A DNA stretch of 64,000 bases, from assembly GCA_032173965.1 (NCBI GenBank), contig CM063283.1, positions 35,503,743-35,567,742 on the forward strand, in the 5' to 3' direction. This document shows, one piece after another, positions 51,263 through 59,960 of the stretch (its first letter is position 1; each line of letters opens with the position of its first letter). The DNA is from Sitta carolinensis (lineage: Eukaryota > Chordata > Aves > Passeriformes > Sittidae). Under the pieces are notes generated by a model. It worked only from the letters and a program-made list of their open reading frames with translations. It did no database searches and was not told the DNA's origin. The translations under genes and the position numbers were made by a program.

Positions 51263-51305
51263 ATGGCATTTCTTAGCCTTTTGGCCAAGATGAAGCAGAG
51301 TCTAA
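51263..51305 (+). pseudogene. U2 snRNA 5'-end-like fragment
   Basis: The segment GCATTTCTTAGCCTTTTGGC followed by CAAGATGAAGCAGAGT resembles the first 35-40 nt of U2 snRNA (GCTTCTCGGCCTTTTGGCTAAGATCAAGTGTAGT). A block GCCTTTTGGC is identical. Similarity fades after about 40 nt, so it cannot be a functional U2 gene. It may be a truncated retro-copy or chance. Confidence 0.45.
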
Positions 51306-51411
51306 TACATACATAGCATATACAGTGTGATTACATTTTATATATGTACACATACCAGATTTAGTGTTATGCTTTCTTTCAAGTCATTTTAGAATGGCTA
51401 AAAATAAAGGA

Positions 51412-51943
51412 ATACATCATGGCATTGGTGAGGCCACACCTATGGTACTGTGTCCGTTCTGGAATCCACAGTTCAGGAGGGACATTGAGATGCTAGAACA
51501 AGTCCAGAGAAGGACAACAAAACTGGTGAAGGGTCTGGAGAGCCCATCACTGAGGCACAGCTGAGGGAGCTGGGGTTGTTTAACCTGGAGAAAAGGAGGC
51601 TCAGGAGGGACCTTATCATTCTCTACACCTATTTGTAAATAGATTGTAGCCAGGTTGGGGTCTGCCTCTTCTCTCAAGTAACCAGTGACAGGACAAGATA
51701 GGGTAGTTATATGCTGTGCCAGGGGATGTTTACCTTGGACATCAGGACAAATTTCTTCACAGAAAGAGTGATTAGACATTGGAATGGACTGTCCACAGAT
51801 GGGGTGGAGTCACCATCCCTGGAAGCATTTAAGGAGAGACTGGACATTTGCCATGGTGTAGTTGACACTGGGATGTTCTGTCATAGGTTGGACCTGATTA
51901 TTTCAGAGGTCCTTTCCAGCCTAATTGATTCCATGATTTCTCA
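51412..51943 (+). mobile_element. CR1 LINE 3' fragment (plus orientation, about 530 bp)
   Basis: This is a long CR1 match. It includes GGTGAGGCCACACCTATGG, GTCCAGAGAAGGACAACAAA, TGGTGAAGGGTCTGGAGAG, GAGCTGGGGTTGTTTAACC and TCACCATCCCTGGAAGCAT. It ends in the tail TTGATTCCATGATTTC. It encodes no intact protein. Confidence 0.93.
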
Positions 51944-54307
51944 GTTCCAGTCATCCCCAGCTGCTGCTGCTCACCACTCTCTACAGAGTGCAGCTGACCT
52001 ACACAGCCCCTTGCAGCTTTCAGAAGCAGACATATGGACAAGGTTTTTCTAGAAGCCTAGAATCTGAGCCTCCCAGGGTGCCCAGCACATGAGCAGAAAG
52101 ACCTGGAGCAATGGGAAACAGGTGCTTGAGCAAGAATCTACATCTGGGGTGAGCAGAGAGGGTGCAGGAAAGCTGGGAACTTTGCCAGCTCACAGGTAAA
52201 TCAGAGTGTCTTGAGAGGAGGAAGGAGTGCAGGATGAGGAGCAGATGGTGTCTCCAGGTATTGTGGAACCTGGGATTATCCAAGTGCCAAGAGGTTAAAA
52301 GGGGCAGAGTGTTGGGGATAGCACACAGCTCAAGGCCCAGCCATTGGAGATGGCAACAGATAGGCTTTCTCCTTTGTGCCTGAAGAGCTTTCTGAAGAAC
52401 TTGGTGTAGTTCTTTAGAGGGTTTTGATGCAAATTATGTCCCATTCTGTAGATGTTAAGTGTATTAAATGAAGTAGATTACCTAATGATGCTCTTATTTC
52501 ACCTCCTGTAATCACTTAGCAGGACTTCTTGGTCCTTCTCTAGCTAAAAGTTCAGCCTGTAATGTCAGGTCACCATCTTAGCGTGCATCTGCTTTCTCTG
52601 CTGTGAAAAGTTTCATAGAAAACACTTCCAGAAGGCAGAATTTCCTAAAGATGCACAGTTTAACTCTTTGAAAATAAATGAAAATAAATCCAAAATATTT
52701 TAAAATTTCAGCAATGATTTTGTAATTACCTAACAACCAAGATATTAAACTTCACCTCCCATCTCCACATGTTGGAGATAGAAAGTAATAAAGAAAAGTA
52801 CCATACTGAGTATTAGTCATAGTGCTAAGGGCACTACTGAGAGACTTAATGAAATTGTAATATAAAATAATATGTGAAGTTCTCTAGATAACAAAGGATG
52901 TATTAGCATTAGGTAAATTAAGAAAAAAGAAATTGTTAAGTCCTCAGCTTCAGAGACAGATCTTAGTGATGCATATGTTGCCAGTATTTTGACAATCATG
53001 ATGATGTAAAAATATAGACTACTCAAAATAATTTGCACACTTAGATACTTTAGAAGGGAGAGGCCAAAATCAGAGAGGTCTTCATATTTATAATGTAAAA
53101 TTCTCATAAAAACACACCATGTTCCGTAATGATTAGTTTTTTTCCAAAATATATTATAGATTCTGATGCCTGAAAGATAGGCTGAAAATAAATCCCCATA
53201 GACCGATGCCTATAGAGCAGGTATTTGTTTATTGCAGCGCTGGTGATGAGGGGGATATCACCACTTAACTCACCCACCCTTGTCAAGTGCTGTGGTATAT
53301 TTGTACAGTAAGTATTGCTTATTATCACTGTGTCACTACAACACCATCACATATGTGCCACAACTAATTTACATGGTATGATCTCACGGTTATTAGCTAG
53401 TTCTTTTGCACTGTGCTTGCGCCTCCCCAGTTCAGGGGTCTTTGATGAAGGCTTCCAAGGTCTTCGCATCTGAACATTTCAACTTGTTGGACTTCAGAGC
53501 ATGCACAGTTACGGTGTTCCTTGGACTGTCTGGTCTTAACCAGCCTAAATTCTTTGTTTTGTGGCTAATTGGCTTTGCACTTGCCCATTTTTCATACTTA
53601 TCAATCTCTAAAGCTATCCACCTGATGAGTTTTTTCTTCTTTTTTTTTTGTCTATTCAGCATTAAGCAACTAGTTAACCATATACTAGCCATTACATTGT
53701 ATAAAAAGTTATTATGAACGATGTTATATAGGTATGAGATTAAATTGATATATAAAAAGTCATGATTTAGGTTATATTGATATCTTACAATGAAAGCTAT
53801 ATAAGCACCTTGTAACTTTAATCTAAGTTATACTGGCATCAACTCTTTCATTAACACTTACTGAAAATACATAGATTTAGTCAGCACTACTGTGGGACAA
53901 GTTGTTTTACTACTGTCACAGCCTCAGAATACATCTACTGAGATTATAACATTATTCTCTCCATTTATATTATAAAGGTTAAAAGCAAATATAAAACTGA
54001 TACTAGAGAAGTGTAAAAATATTATTTTTACAAGTGAAACTGCTGAAAGGTCAGTGTTGCCTTAGTACTCCAACCACAGTTCAAACTTAATTAATGAAAT
54101 GTTTATTGAACAGTCCTGTTTGCAGTTTTACAAACGCTATTTCCCTATAAAGCTGAAGACATGGTGTACCTACCCGAGTCACCCTGAAACCGCACCATTT
54201 ATTTGAAGGTGTACGGACTGATTCCACAGTCCACCCGTACAAAGTATGGTCATTCAGCACCAAGTTACCCTGTGTGGAGCAGGAACACAGAACAGGCATC
54301 AGCTCCC

Positions 54308-54696
54308 CTGCGAAGACAGGCTGAGGAAGCTGGAGCTGTTCAGCCCGGAGAACAAAAGGTCGTGGGGAAACCTCATAGGGTCTGAAGGGGACCTATATGG
54401 AAGTTGGAAAGGGACCCTTCGCCAGGAAATGTAGTGACAGGGCGAGAGGGAATGGGTGGGTACCAACTGAAAGTGGGGTAATTTAGGTTAGATATTAGGA
54501 AGAGATTTACTGCGAAGGTGGTGAGGCACTGGAATGCGTTGCCCAGAGAGGTTGTGGATGTCCCATCCGTGAAGTGCTCGAAATCAGGTTGGATGCGACT
54601 ACCTGGTCTGGTGGGAGGTGCCTACGGCAGGGGACTGGGGCTGGATGATCTCTACGGCCGCTTCTAACCCCTTAACATTCTATGGTTTTATGATTT
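54308..54696 (+). mobile_element. CR1 LINE 3' fragment next to the COMMD6 promoter
   Basis: Its blocks are GACAGGCTGAGGAAGCTGGA, 'GCTGTTCAGCCCGGAGAA', 'TAGATATTAGGAAGAGATTT', GTGAGGCACTGGAATGCG, GATGTCCCATCCGTGAAGTG and the tail ACATTCTATGGTTTTATGAT. It ends about 65 bp before the COMMD6 CpG island. Confidence 0.92.
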
Positions 54697-54759
54697 GCGT
54701 ACCTGCGCCTTTGACAACGAGCACCAAGAAAACCCTGTCAGCAAACCAATCTCAGCAAA

Positions 54760-55130
54760 CAACTTGTTGCACCATGCGAGCGTGACTCCCTCCGGCGCTG
54801 TCCCGAACTTCCCAATCCGCCGGGGCCGGTCCTGCATCCCGATCCAGGAGGGCGGTGGCGGCAGCGGCGGCAGCGGGGCGGGAACAGCGCGAGCTCCCCG
54901 CGCCGCAGCCAATCAGCGCCGCGTCGCTGCCGCCGCCTCGCTCTGGGGGCGCTCGGAGCCAATCAGTGCGGCGAGCGCTGCGTGCGGAAGCTGGGGCTGG
55001 GGAGCGCGCGGCGCCATGGCCGCCGGGTCCGCGGGCGCGCTGGCGCGGGCGCTGGGAGCGCTGGGTGAGGGCGGGCGGGGGAGCCGGTGAGGGAGTGGGG
55101 GGCTCGGGCAGCCGGCGGCTTTCTGTAGGC
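54760..55130 (+). promoter_or_regulatory. COMMD6 CpG island promoter with two CCAAT boxes
   Basis: This GC-rich island surrounds the COMMD6 start codon. Two copies of GCCAATCAG lie at 54908-54916 and 54958-54966, 50 bp apart and on the same strand as the gene. They match the NF-Y site and sit about 105 and 55 bp upstream of the ATG. No TATA box is seen. Confidence 0.82.
55016..55064 (+). CDS. COMMD6: COMMD6 coding exon 1
   Basis: This exon encodes residues 1-16 plus one base: an Ala/Leu-rich leader with the start in context GCGCCATGG. The donor is GTGAGG. It sits in the CpG island. Confidence 0.88.
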
Positions 55131-58100
55131 ACGCGTAGGTAAAAATTAATTGCGTTAAATGAGGGTAAATGCCTGCATGATGGCCTAGGCATTTTTCAGA
55201 GAAAGATTAGATTTATTCCTGTAACACTGTATTTGTTTCTGATCGTTACTGTTTTTCAGATGGTGGTGATGTAGCAGATAAGATTCGTTTAATACCTCAA
55301 GACTTTTTTGCAGAGCTGGTAAGTAGGATGATAAATGGGACGGGGAAGGGTTTCTGGCACTCCAGGAAGCCTTTTTATTTAAGGTCTTCTGGGTTTCGTG
55401 TGATGCAAAGGGAACCTTAGGTATGTGGTAGCTTGACTTGACTCATAAAACAGATCAGTCCTGCTAAGAGCCATGGGTTTGATTTAAATTTGTTTTTATC
55501 ACAGAAGACTTATAAAAATCTATTTTTGTCTATCATTTAAATGATATATCAAGGTAACTTGTCTAAAAAACATTTGTCTTGTTTACTGCAGTGTGCGCTT
55601 GAGCAGTAAATATGAAACTGGTGAGTTAATTAGCAATAGAGGTAGAAAATAAAGTCTTGATTTGGTTCATTTGCTTTCCTTGGATTTGATGGCATTTAAA
55701 ATCAGTCATTTCAATTACTTCATTCTTTACTCTGCACTCTTCACTCTTTTGGCCCATTTTTGTATCAACAATGTCTTCAAACATGTTTTTTCACAGTGTG
55801 AACAAATAATTCAACATCTGAACCATAAGATCCCAGGTATAAATACAGCTGAATTGTGTCAGGTAAGTTGGCACAATATGTAAGCAAGAGTAGTAGCTCT
55901 ATCTGCTTTTAAGGATTGAATTCCCAACTTGATGTGGGGTTTCTTGTGTGTGTTTCTTATATGTGTGTATATATAAAGATGCTTTTACTAATGCATAATT
56001 TATTATTTGTAATTGTTTGAACATTCTGTTTCTAGAGAATTCAGACATCGGGTGTTGACATTAATATTGGTGACCTGGCAAAAATAGCTAACACTCTTTC
56101 ATTTCTATTTAGGTAAGCACAAAATAATTTGTTTTGCACTATTTCTTTTTTCCTTCCATTGCAACTTAATGGTGGTATTGAAAAGTTTTATCAAATGTGA
56201 GTATAAAATGAACTGATTTAGGAAAAGGGCAGAAGTTTGTAAGTCTGGGTACACAGAAAAGAACACCTGGGCTTAGTTTGTGTCATTAAAAGGTGTAGTT
56301 ACTTAGTATATAATATCACTTTCATAGTTAAATAATAAAAGGGAAATTGTTCCAAGATGCTGTCTGCAAGCTCTAAAACTAGTGGCAAGATAGAGGTAGT
56401 TAAGCTCACTTTTAAAGCTGGGCCTTTGCCCAGAGAAGATGTTTTAAAAACTTCTTGTTTCTTGGAGACCTGAAATCAGCATTGGTGCCTTTTTGAAGGA
56501 TACAGAGCCTATAATATTGCATTCTTCCATGAGTTGAGTTTTTAGGTAGTATTTTTGATAAATTTTTCTATTTGTAAAACAACAAAGTTTTCAAGATCTT
56601 ATTTTTCTTTTAATATCTAATATCTGAACATTTAATGTAACATTAATACAATTCAGGAAAATATACCTGTAGAAATATAAAATACTACTTTTACATCTAT
56701 AAAATACAACATCTGAAGTTATATTTGACCATGCTACTTGGAGGACCAACTCACTTTCTCTTGTATTAATGCTTCTTTAAGATGAGTGAACCTACATGAA
56801 CAAACACAGAGTAGAATTTTGTGCTTACTTGTTTCTGTAGAGGAAATCAAGTGGCAATTTTCCTTTAGACTTGGTGCCTTTTCAGTTGAAGCTTATGGCA
56901 TCATTTGACTCCTGTTAGTAGCCATTATACCGTGACCTAGAAGTCCTTACTTTTGGTGGTACTTCAGTTCCACTTGTGGAGTGTTTAATAAATTGCCTTG
57001 TTTCTAAAGTAATGATACTGTTTAATTGCTCTACGCACACACCCCTCACTGGCTTGTGCCTTCTTCCAGTTGCTACAGCGCTTGGAGGCTGTGATTATTT
57101 CTGGTTTGGTGTTGGATGTCGTGTGAGCCCAGCAAAGCTGGGCCTCTGCATATTAAGGCATATTAAGGTCATGTTGTTTTTTGCACAAGGATACAAAAGT
57201 TCAGTAACATTCTGAAAAAAAAAAAAGTAATCATGGGCTGCTGAATTGTTTTAAAGTACATGTAGAAATGAAAGCTGTCTCTCTGGGATGAAACGAGGAA
57301 TTGTATTAAATTGGTGGAGAATGAAATTGATGATCTCTGGATGTATCCATTATAGCACAGCAGCCAGAAACAACGTATCTACAGAAGAACTGGTCACCAC
57401 CTTGGGCAGTGGGGGCAGCACGCTGCCAAAACATGCAGTTCAAGTTATTCGTCACGTGTGGAATGAGCAGGGCAAAGCCATTGCTGTGTCAGAAGATGAA
57501 AGAAATATGGCCACAGTGGGGCAGGTAAGTAAAGGACAAAGTGCAGCTGAGCTAATGTTGAACATTTCAGGATTATCAGTGTCTGTGTGTTGTGTTGTCA
57601 GGCAGGCAGTGGTAGATAGGCTGCTGAAAGCTTTCCTACCTGTGTGCACATTTGCATGTTGCCAAATACCTACCCAAGTAAAGCAGCATATACAATGAAG
57701 GTTGACTACATGCTGAACAGTTTTCTATTATTATTATTTGGATGATAAAGTCACATTTTGTAGCTTTTTAAAAATTCATGTTTTGTAGTACTCTTAGGGG
57801 AGATGCACAGCAGTCAGTCTGGCAGTATTGTCTCATTATGTAAATCTGTTTTAAGTGTAAATTGTTCTTTAAAGTTGCTAACACCAGTACTTGACTGCTT
57901 ATTCTTTGTCTCCCTTAAATGTAAACGTTATTTTAAAAGATACTTTCTGTCAATTTCCAGCATTCACTTTTTGCTTGAAAAAATAGCAATATGTTTACAT
58001 TTTAAGATTTTTTTTTTCTGACAGCAGTTTAAAAGAGTATAGAATTAGGAAAAGAGAATCTTTTTCTGAGTCTTGACATAAACTTCCAAAGGCCCTTCTT

Positions 58101-59869
58101 CGTGAAAGGCTAAAAATTATACCTTACTTGTCTGAAATGTATCTCTTATGTACTTTGATTTCTCTAAAATGCAGTTATGAAATGCCATAATTTTTTTCTG
58201 TTATTGCTATTATAAATTATTTGGTTTAGACTTAGAAACTTCTAAAAAAAATGACAAAAAGCCCCATTTGTGATATACAAGCAGGGTGAATTCTGTTGCT
58301 TGAGCTCCTCTTACTAGAGTTTTATGAAGACACTACTTGACTGCTCATTGTACTTGAATAAGGAAAACAGATCAAGTGAAATAACTTATTAAATTACTTA
58401 TTTATTAACGATTAAAGGGAAGGACAGATGATTTGTATCCACAGTAATACCTGAATGTTTATGTTTGGTTTTCATTTGGATAAGATCTCTAGGTGTTCTG
58501 TATTGTCTGTGAATTATCTCTGCCAGTGAATAGCGGGGGGGGGGGGGGGGGGGGGGGGCGAAGGGGAGGGAGAGGTGGTAGAGCTCTCTCTTTGACACTA
58601 TTTCCAATGATTTTCATCTTTGTAGTTTGTGGATATGAAATGGAAACTGGGAGTCGCGATGAGCTCTGACACCTGCAGGTCTCTGAAGTACCCATATGTC
58701 ACAGTGACACTTACAGTGGCAGACCCTTCAGGACAAATAACAGACAAATCTTTTGAAATGACAGTCCCACAGTTCAAGGTCTGTAGTGAGTGTTACTTGA
58801 ATGTTCATTCTCCTAACTAAAAATAATAGTGCCATTGTTGTTAGGGTCAGCTGTATACCCTGATGCATATGTTTGTGCTGCTTGTTTATTCAGACATTCA
58901 TGCAAACATGAAGCATTAAATAACTATTTAACACACAGAAGCTAAATACTTACTTCATAGTATTTAGTTCTACATCACTTAGTTGAAAATATTAATTTAA
59001 CGGTAATTGATAATTTCTCTTACAAGTAAGCTAACAACTAAAGACATAAAATCTTTCAGAGCTTGCCAGCTATCATTCTGCCATATTAAAAATTCATAGA
59101 ATGTTTTTTGATCTGTGGAACTGTTCCCCAGCCTCAAAATCTAAAACTTTGCATAAGCCTAACAGTGGCTAATCATTAGGAATGGAGATCAATCTGCTTT
59201 ATCACTGCTGACTCTTAATTGCTGTCTTCATCTATGAATTTACATAACTTTAATTTTGCATAAACATGGCCCTTGTATTGTCATTCCTGTTTAAAGGGTC
59301 AATGCATTACCTAGAATATTGTACAAACTTAAATAGATCCTTGGGATTTGATTGGCAGAAATTTGAGAAGGATATTCTGAATCCTTGGGTGTTGTGAAAT
59401 GTTGTATTTAGTCTGGTTGAAGCCTATTTAATAATTTGTTATTCAGCTACTTTAGGAAATGAATGCTACATTTGAGAAGTCTGGATTATTTCAGCTGGGA
59501 GTAGAAATATTTGTCTGAGAAAGGGTTTTTTTTAATTTTGTTTTTTATGGCACAAGAGCTACTTTTTATTTTTCTTTTGTAACATCTTTTCCTATTAATA
59601 GGTAAGCCCATGCTATTAAGGCATCACCTTTGTAGATTTCATAGTTAATGTGTTCAAATGCCAACCAGCCCACAGAAGGAAAAGCAGAAACTTTCAGTAC
59701 AAGCTGTACTTTGGAAGTGAGAAATACGGACAGTGTTTTTTGTCTAATATGCTAGTTTGAATCGAAGTTTGAACTTTTCTTCAAGCAACTGAAATTTGTC
59801 TCAATTATTGCTTTTTAGAACTTCTTCAGACAGTTCAAGGAAATGGCATCTGTTCTGGAAACAGTTTGA
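55016..59869 (+). CDS. COMMD6: COMMD6, COMM domain-containing protein 6 (7 coding exons, 207 aa)
   Basis: COMMD proteins form the COMMD/CCDC22/CCDC93 (Commander) assembly and bind NF-kappaB and cullins. COMMD6 is the smallest human member. Seven exons with GT-AG junctions in matching phases give 207 aa, starting MAAGSAGALARALGAL and ending FKEMASVLETV. Residues 17-140 form an alpha-helical N-terminal domain with motifs such as IRLIPQDFFAEL, IANTLSFLF and AVQVIRHVWNEQG. The COMM domain occupies about 141-207, starting FVDMKWKLGVAMSSDTCRSL and including YPYVTVTLTVADPSG and FEMTVPQFK. The commonly annotated human protein is about 85 aa, essentially the COMM domain, so this is a long form. It is divergent from UCHL3, as in the human order. 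Confidence 0.95.
55260..55318 (+). CDS. COMMD6: COMMD6 coding exon 2
   Basis: This exon encodes residues 17-36, DGGDVADKIRLIPQDFFAEL. The acceptor is GTTTTTCAG and the donor GTAAGTAGG. Confidence 0.92.
55797..55862 (+). CDS. COMMD6: COMMD6 coding exon 3
   Basis: This exon encodes residues 37-58, CEQIIQHLNHKIPGI then NTAELCQ. It is phase 0 on both sides. The acceptor is TTTTTTCACAG and the donor GTAAGT. Confidence 0.92.
56036..56112 (+). CDS. COMMD6: COMMD6 coding exon 4
   Basis: This exon encodes residues 59-83 plus two bases of Ser84: RIQTSGVDINIGDLAKIANT then LSFLF. The acceptor is GTTTCTAG and the donor GTAAGC. Confidence 0.92.
57356..57524 (+). CDS. COMMD6: COMMD6 coding exon 5
   Basis: This exon encodes residues 84-140, with STAARNNVSTEELVTTLG, then KHAVQVIRHVWNEQG and SEDERNMATVGQ. 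The donor is a perfect GTAAGT. The acceptor (GTATCCATTATAG) has a poor pyrimidine tract. Confidence 0.88.
58535..58558. repeat. G24 homopolymer in COMMD6 intron 5
   Basis: This is an uninterrupted run of 24 G on the sense strand, followed by CGAAGGGGAGGGAG. It could form G-quadruplexes in DNA and RNA. Such a run is also prone to sequencing and length error. Confidence 0.9.
58626..58778 (+). CDS. COMMD6: COMMD6 coding exon 6 (COMM domain core)
   Basis: This exon encodes residues 141-191. It includes the family-defining Trp146 in KWKLGVAM, and SSDTCRSLKYPYV, which is nearly identical to human COMMD6. The donor after PQFK is GTCTGT, which is weak. A run of 24 G lies 67 nt upstream of the acceptor. 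Confidence 0.95.
58779..59818 (+). other. COMMD6 intron 6
   Basis: This is an AT-rich intron of 1.04 kb. If its weak donor is skipped, the reading frame runs on for 14 codons (VCSECYLNVHSPN then stop at 58820). Confidence 0.85.
59819..59869 (+). CDS. COMMD6: COMMD6 coding exon 7 and stop
   Basis: This exon encodes residues 192-207, NFFRQFKEMASVLETV, then TGA. This is the last COMM-domain helix and aligns with human NFYRQFKEIAAVIETV. The acceptor is GCTTTTTAG. Confidence 0.95.
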   Translation, partial: NFFRQFKEMASVLETV

Positions 59870-59934
59870 AGAGAACTTTTATTTCCAGTGACATGTTGGA
59901 AGAAGATCAAGTAAACTTTCCGTTCTGCACAGGG

Positions 59935-59940
59935 AATAAA
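59935..59940 (+). terminator. COMMD6 poly(A) signal AATAAA
   Basis: AATAAA lies 65 nt after the stop codon. It is followed at about 20-40 nt by a T/G-rich stretch (TGTATCTTTGTGTTCTTG), as expected of a cleavage site. Confidence 0.8.
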
Positions 59941-59960
59941 GTGCTGTTGTTCATCAAGGT

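Larger units (their letters stand above)
50741..54760. other. Intergenic spacer between the divergent UCHL3 and COMMD6 promoters
   Basis: This spacer of about 4 kb holds three CR1 copies (50788-51130 minus, 51412-51943 plus, 54308-54696 plus) and a U2-like fragment (51263-51305). The part 51950-52400 is moderately GC-rich without a recognisable origin. The rest is AT-rich. No supported gene is present. Confidence 0.75.
55065..58625 (+). other. COMMD6 introns 1-5
   Basis: The introns run 55065-55259, 55319-55796, 55863-56035, 56113-57355 and 57525-58625. They are AT-rich and I recognise no interspersed repeat in them. The one distinct feature is the G24 run in intron 5. Confidence 0.85.

Noticed and set aside
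51364..52052. Two frames of 66 and 113 codons on the plus strand
   Set aside because: They are inside the CR1 3' fragment and are remnants or chance frames, not a host gene.
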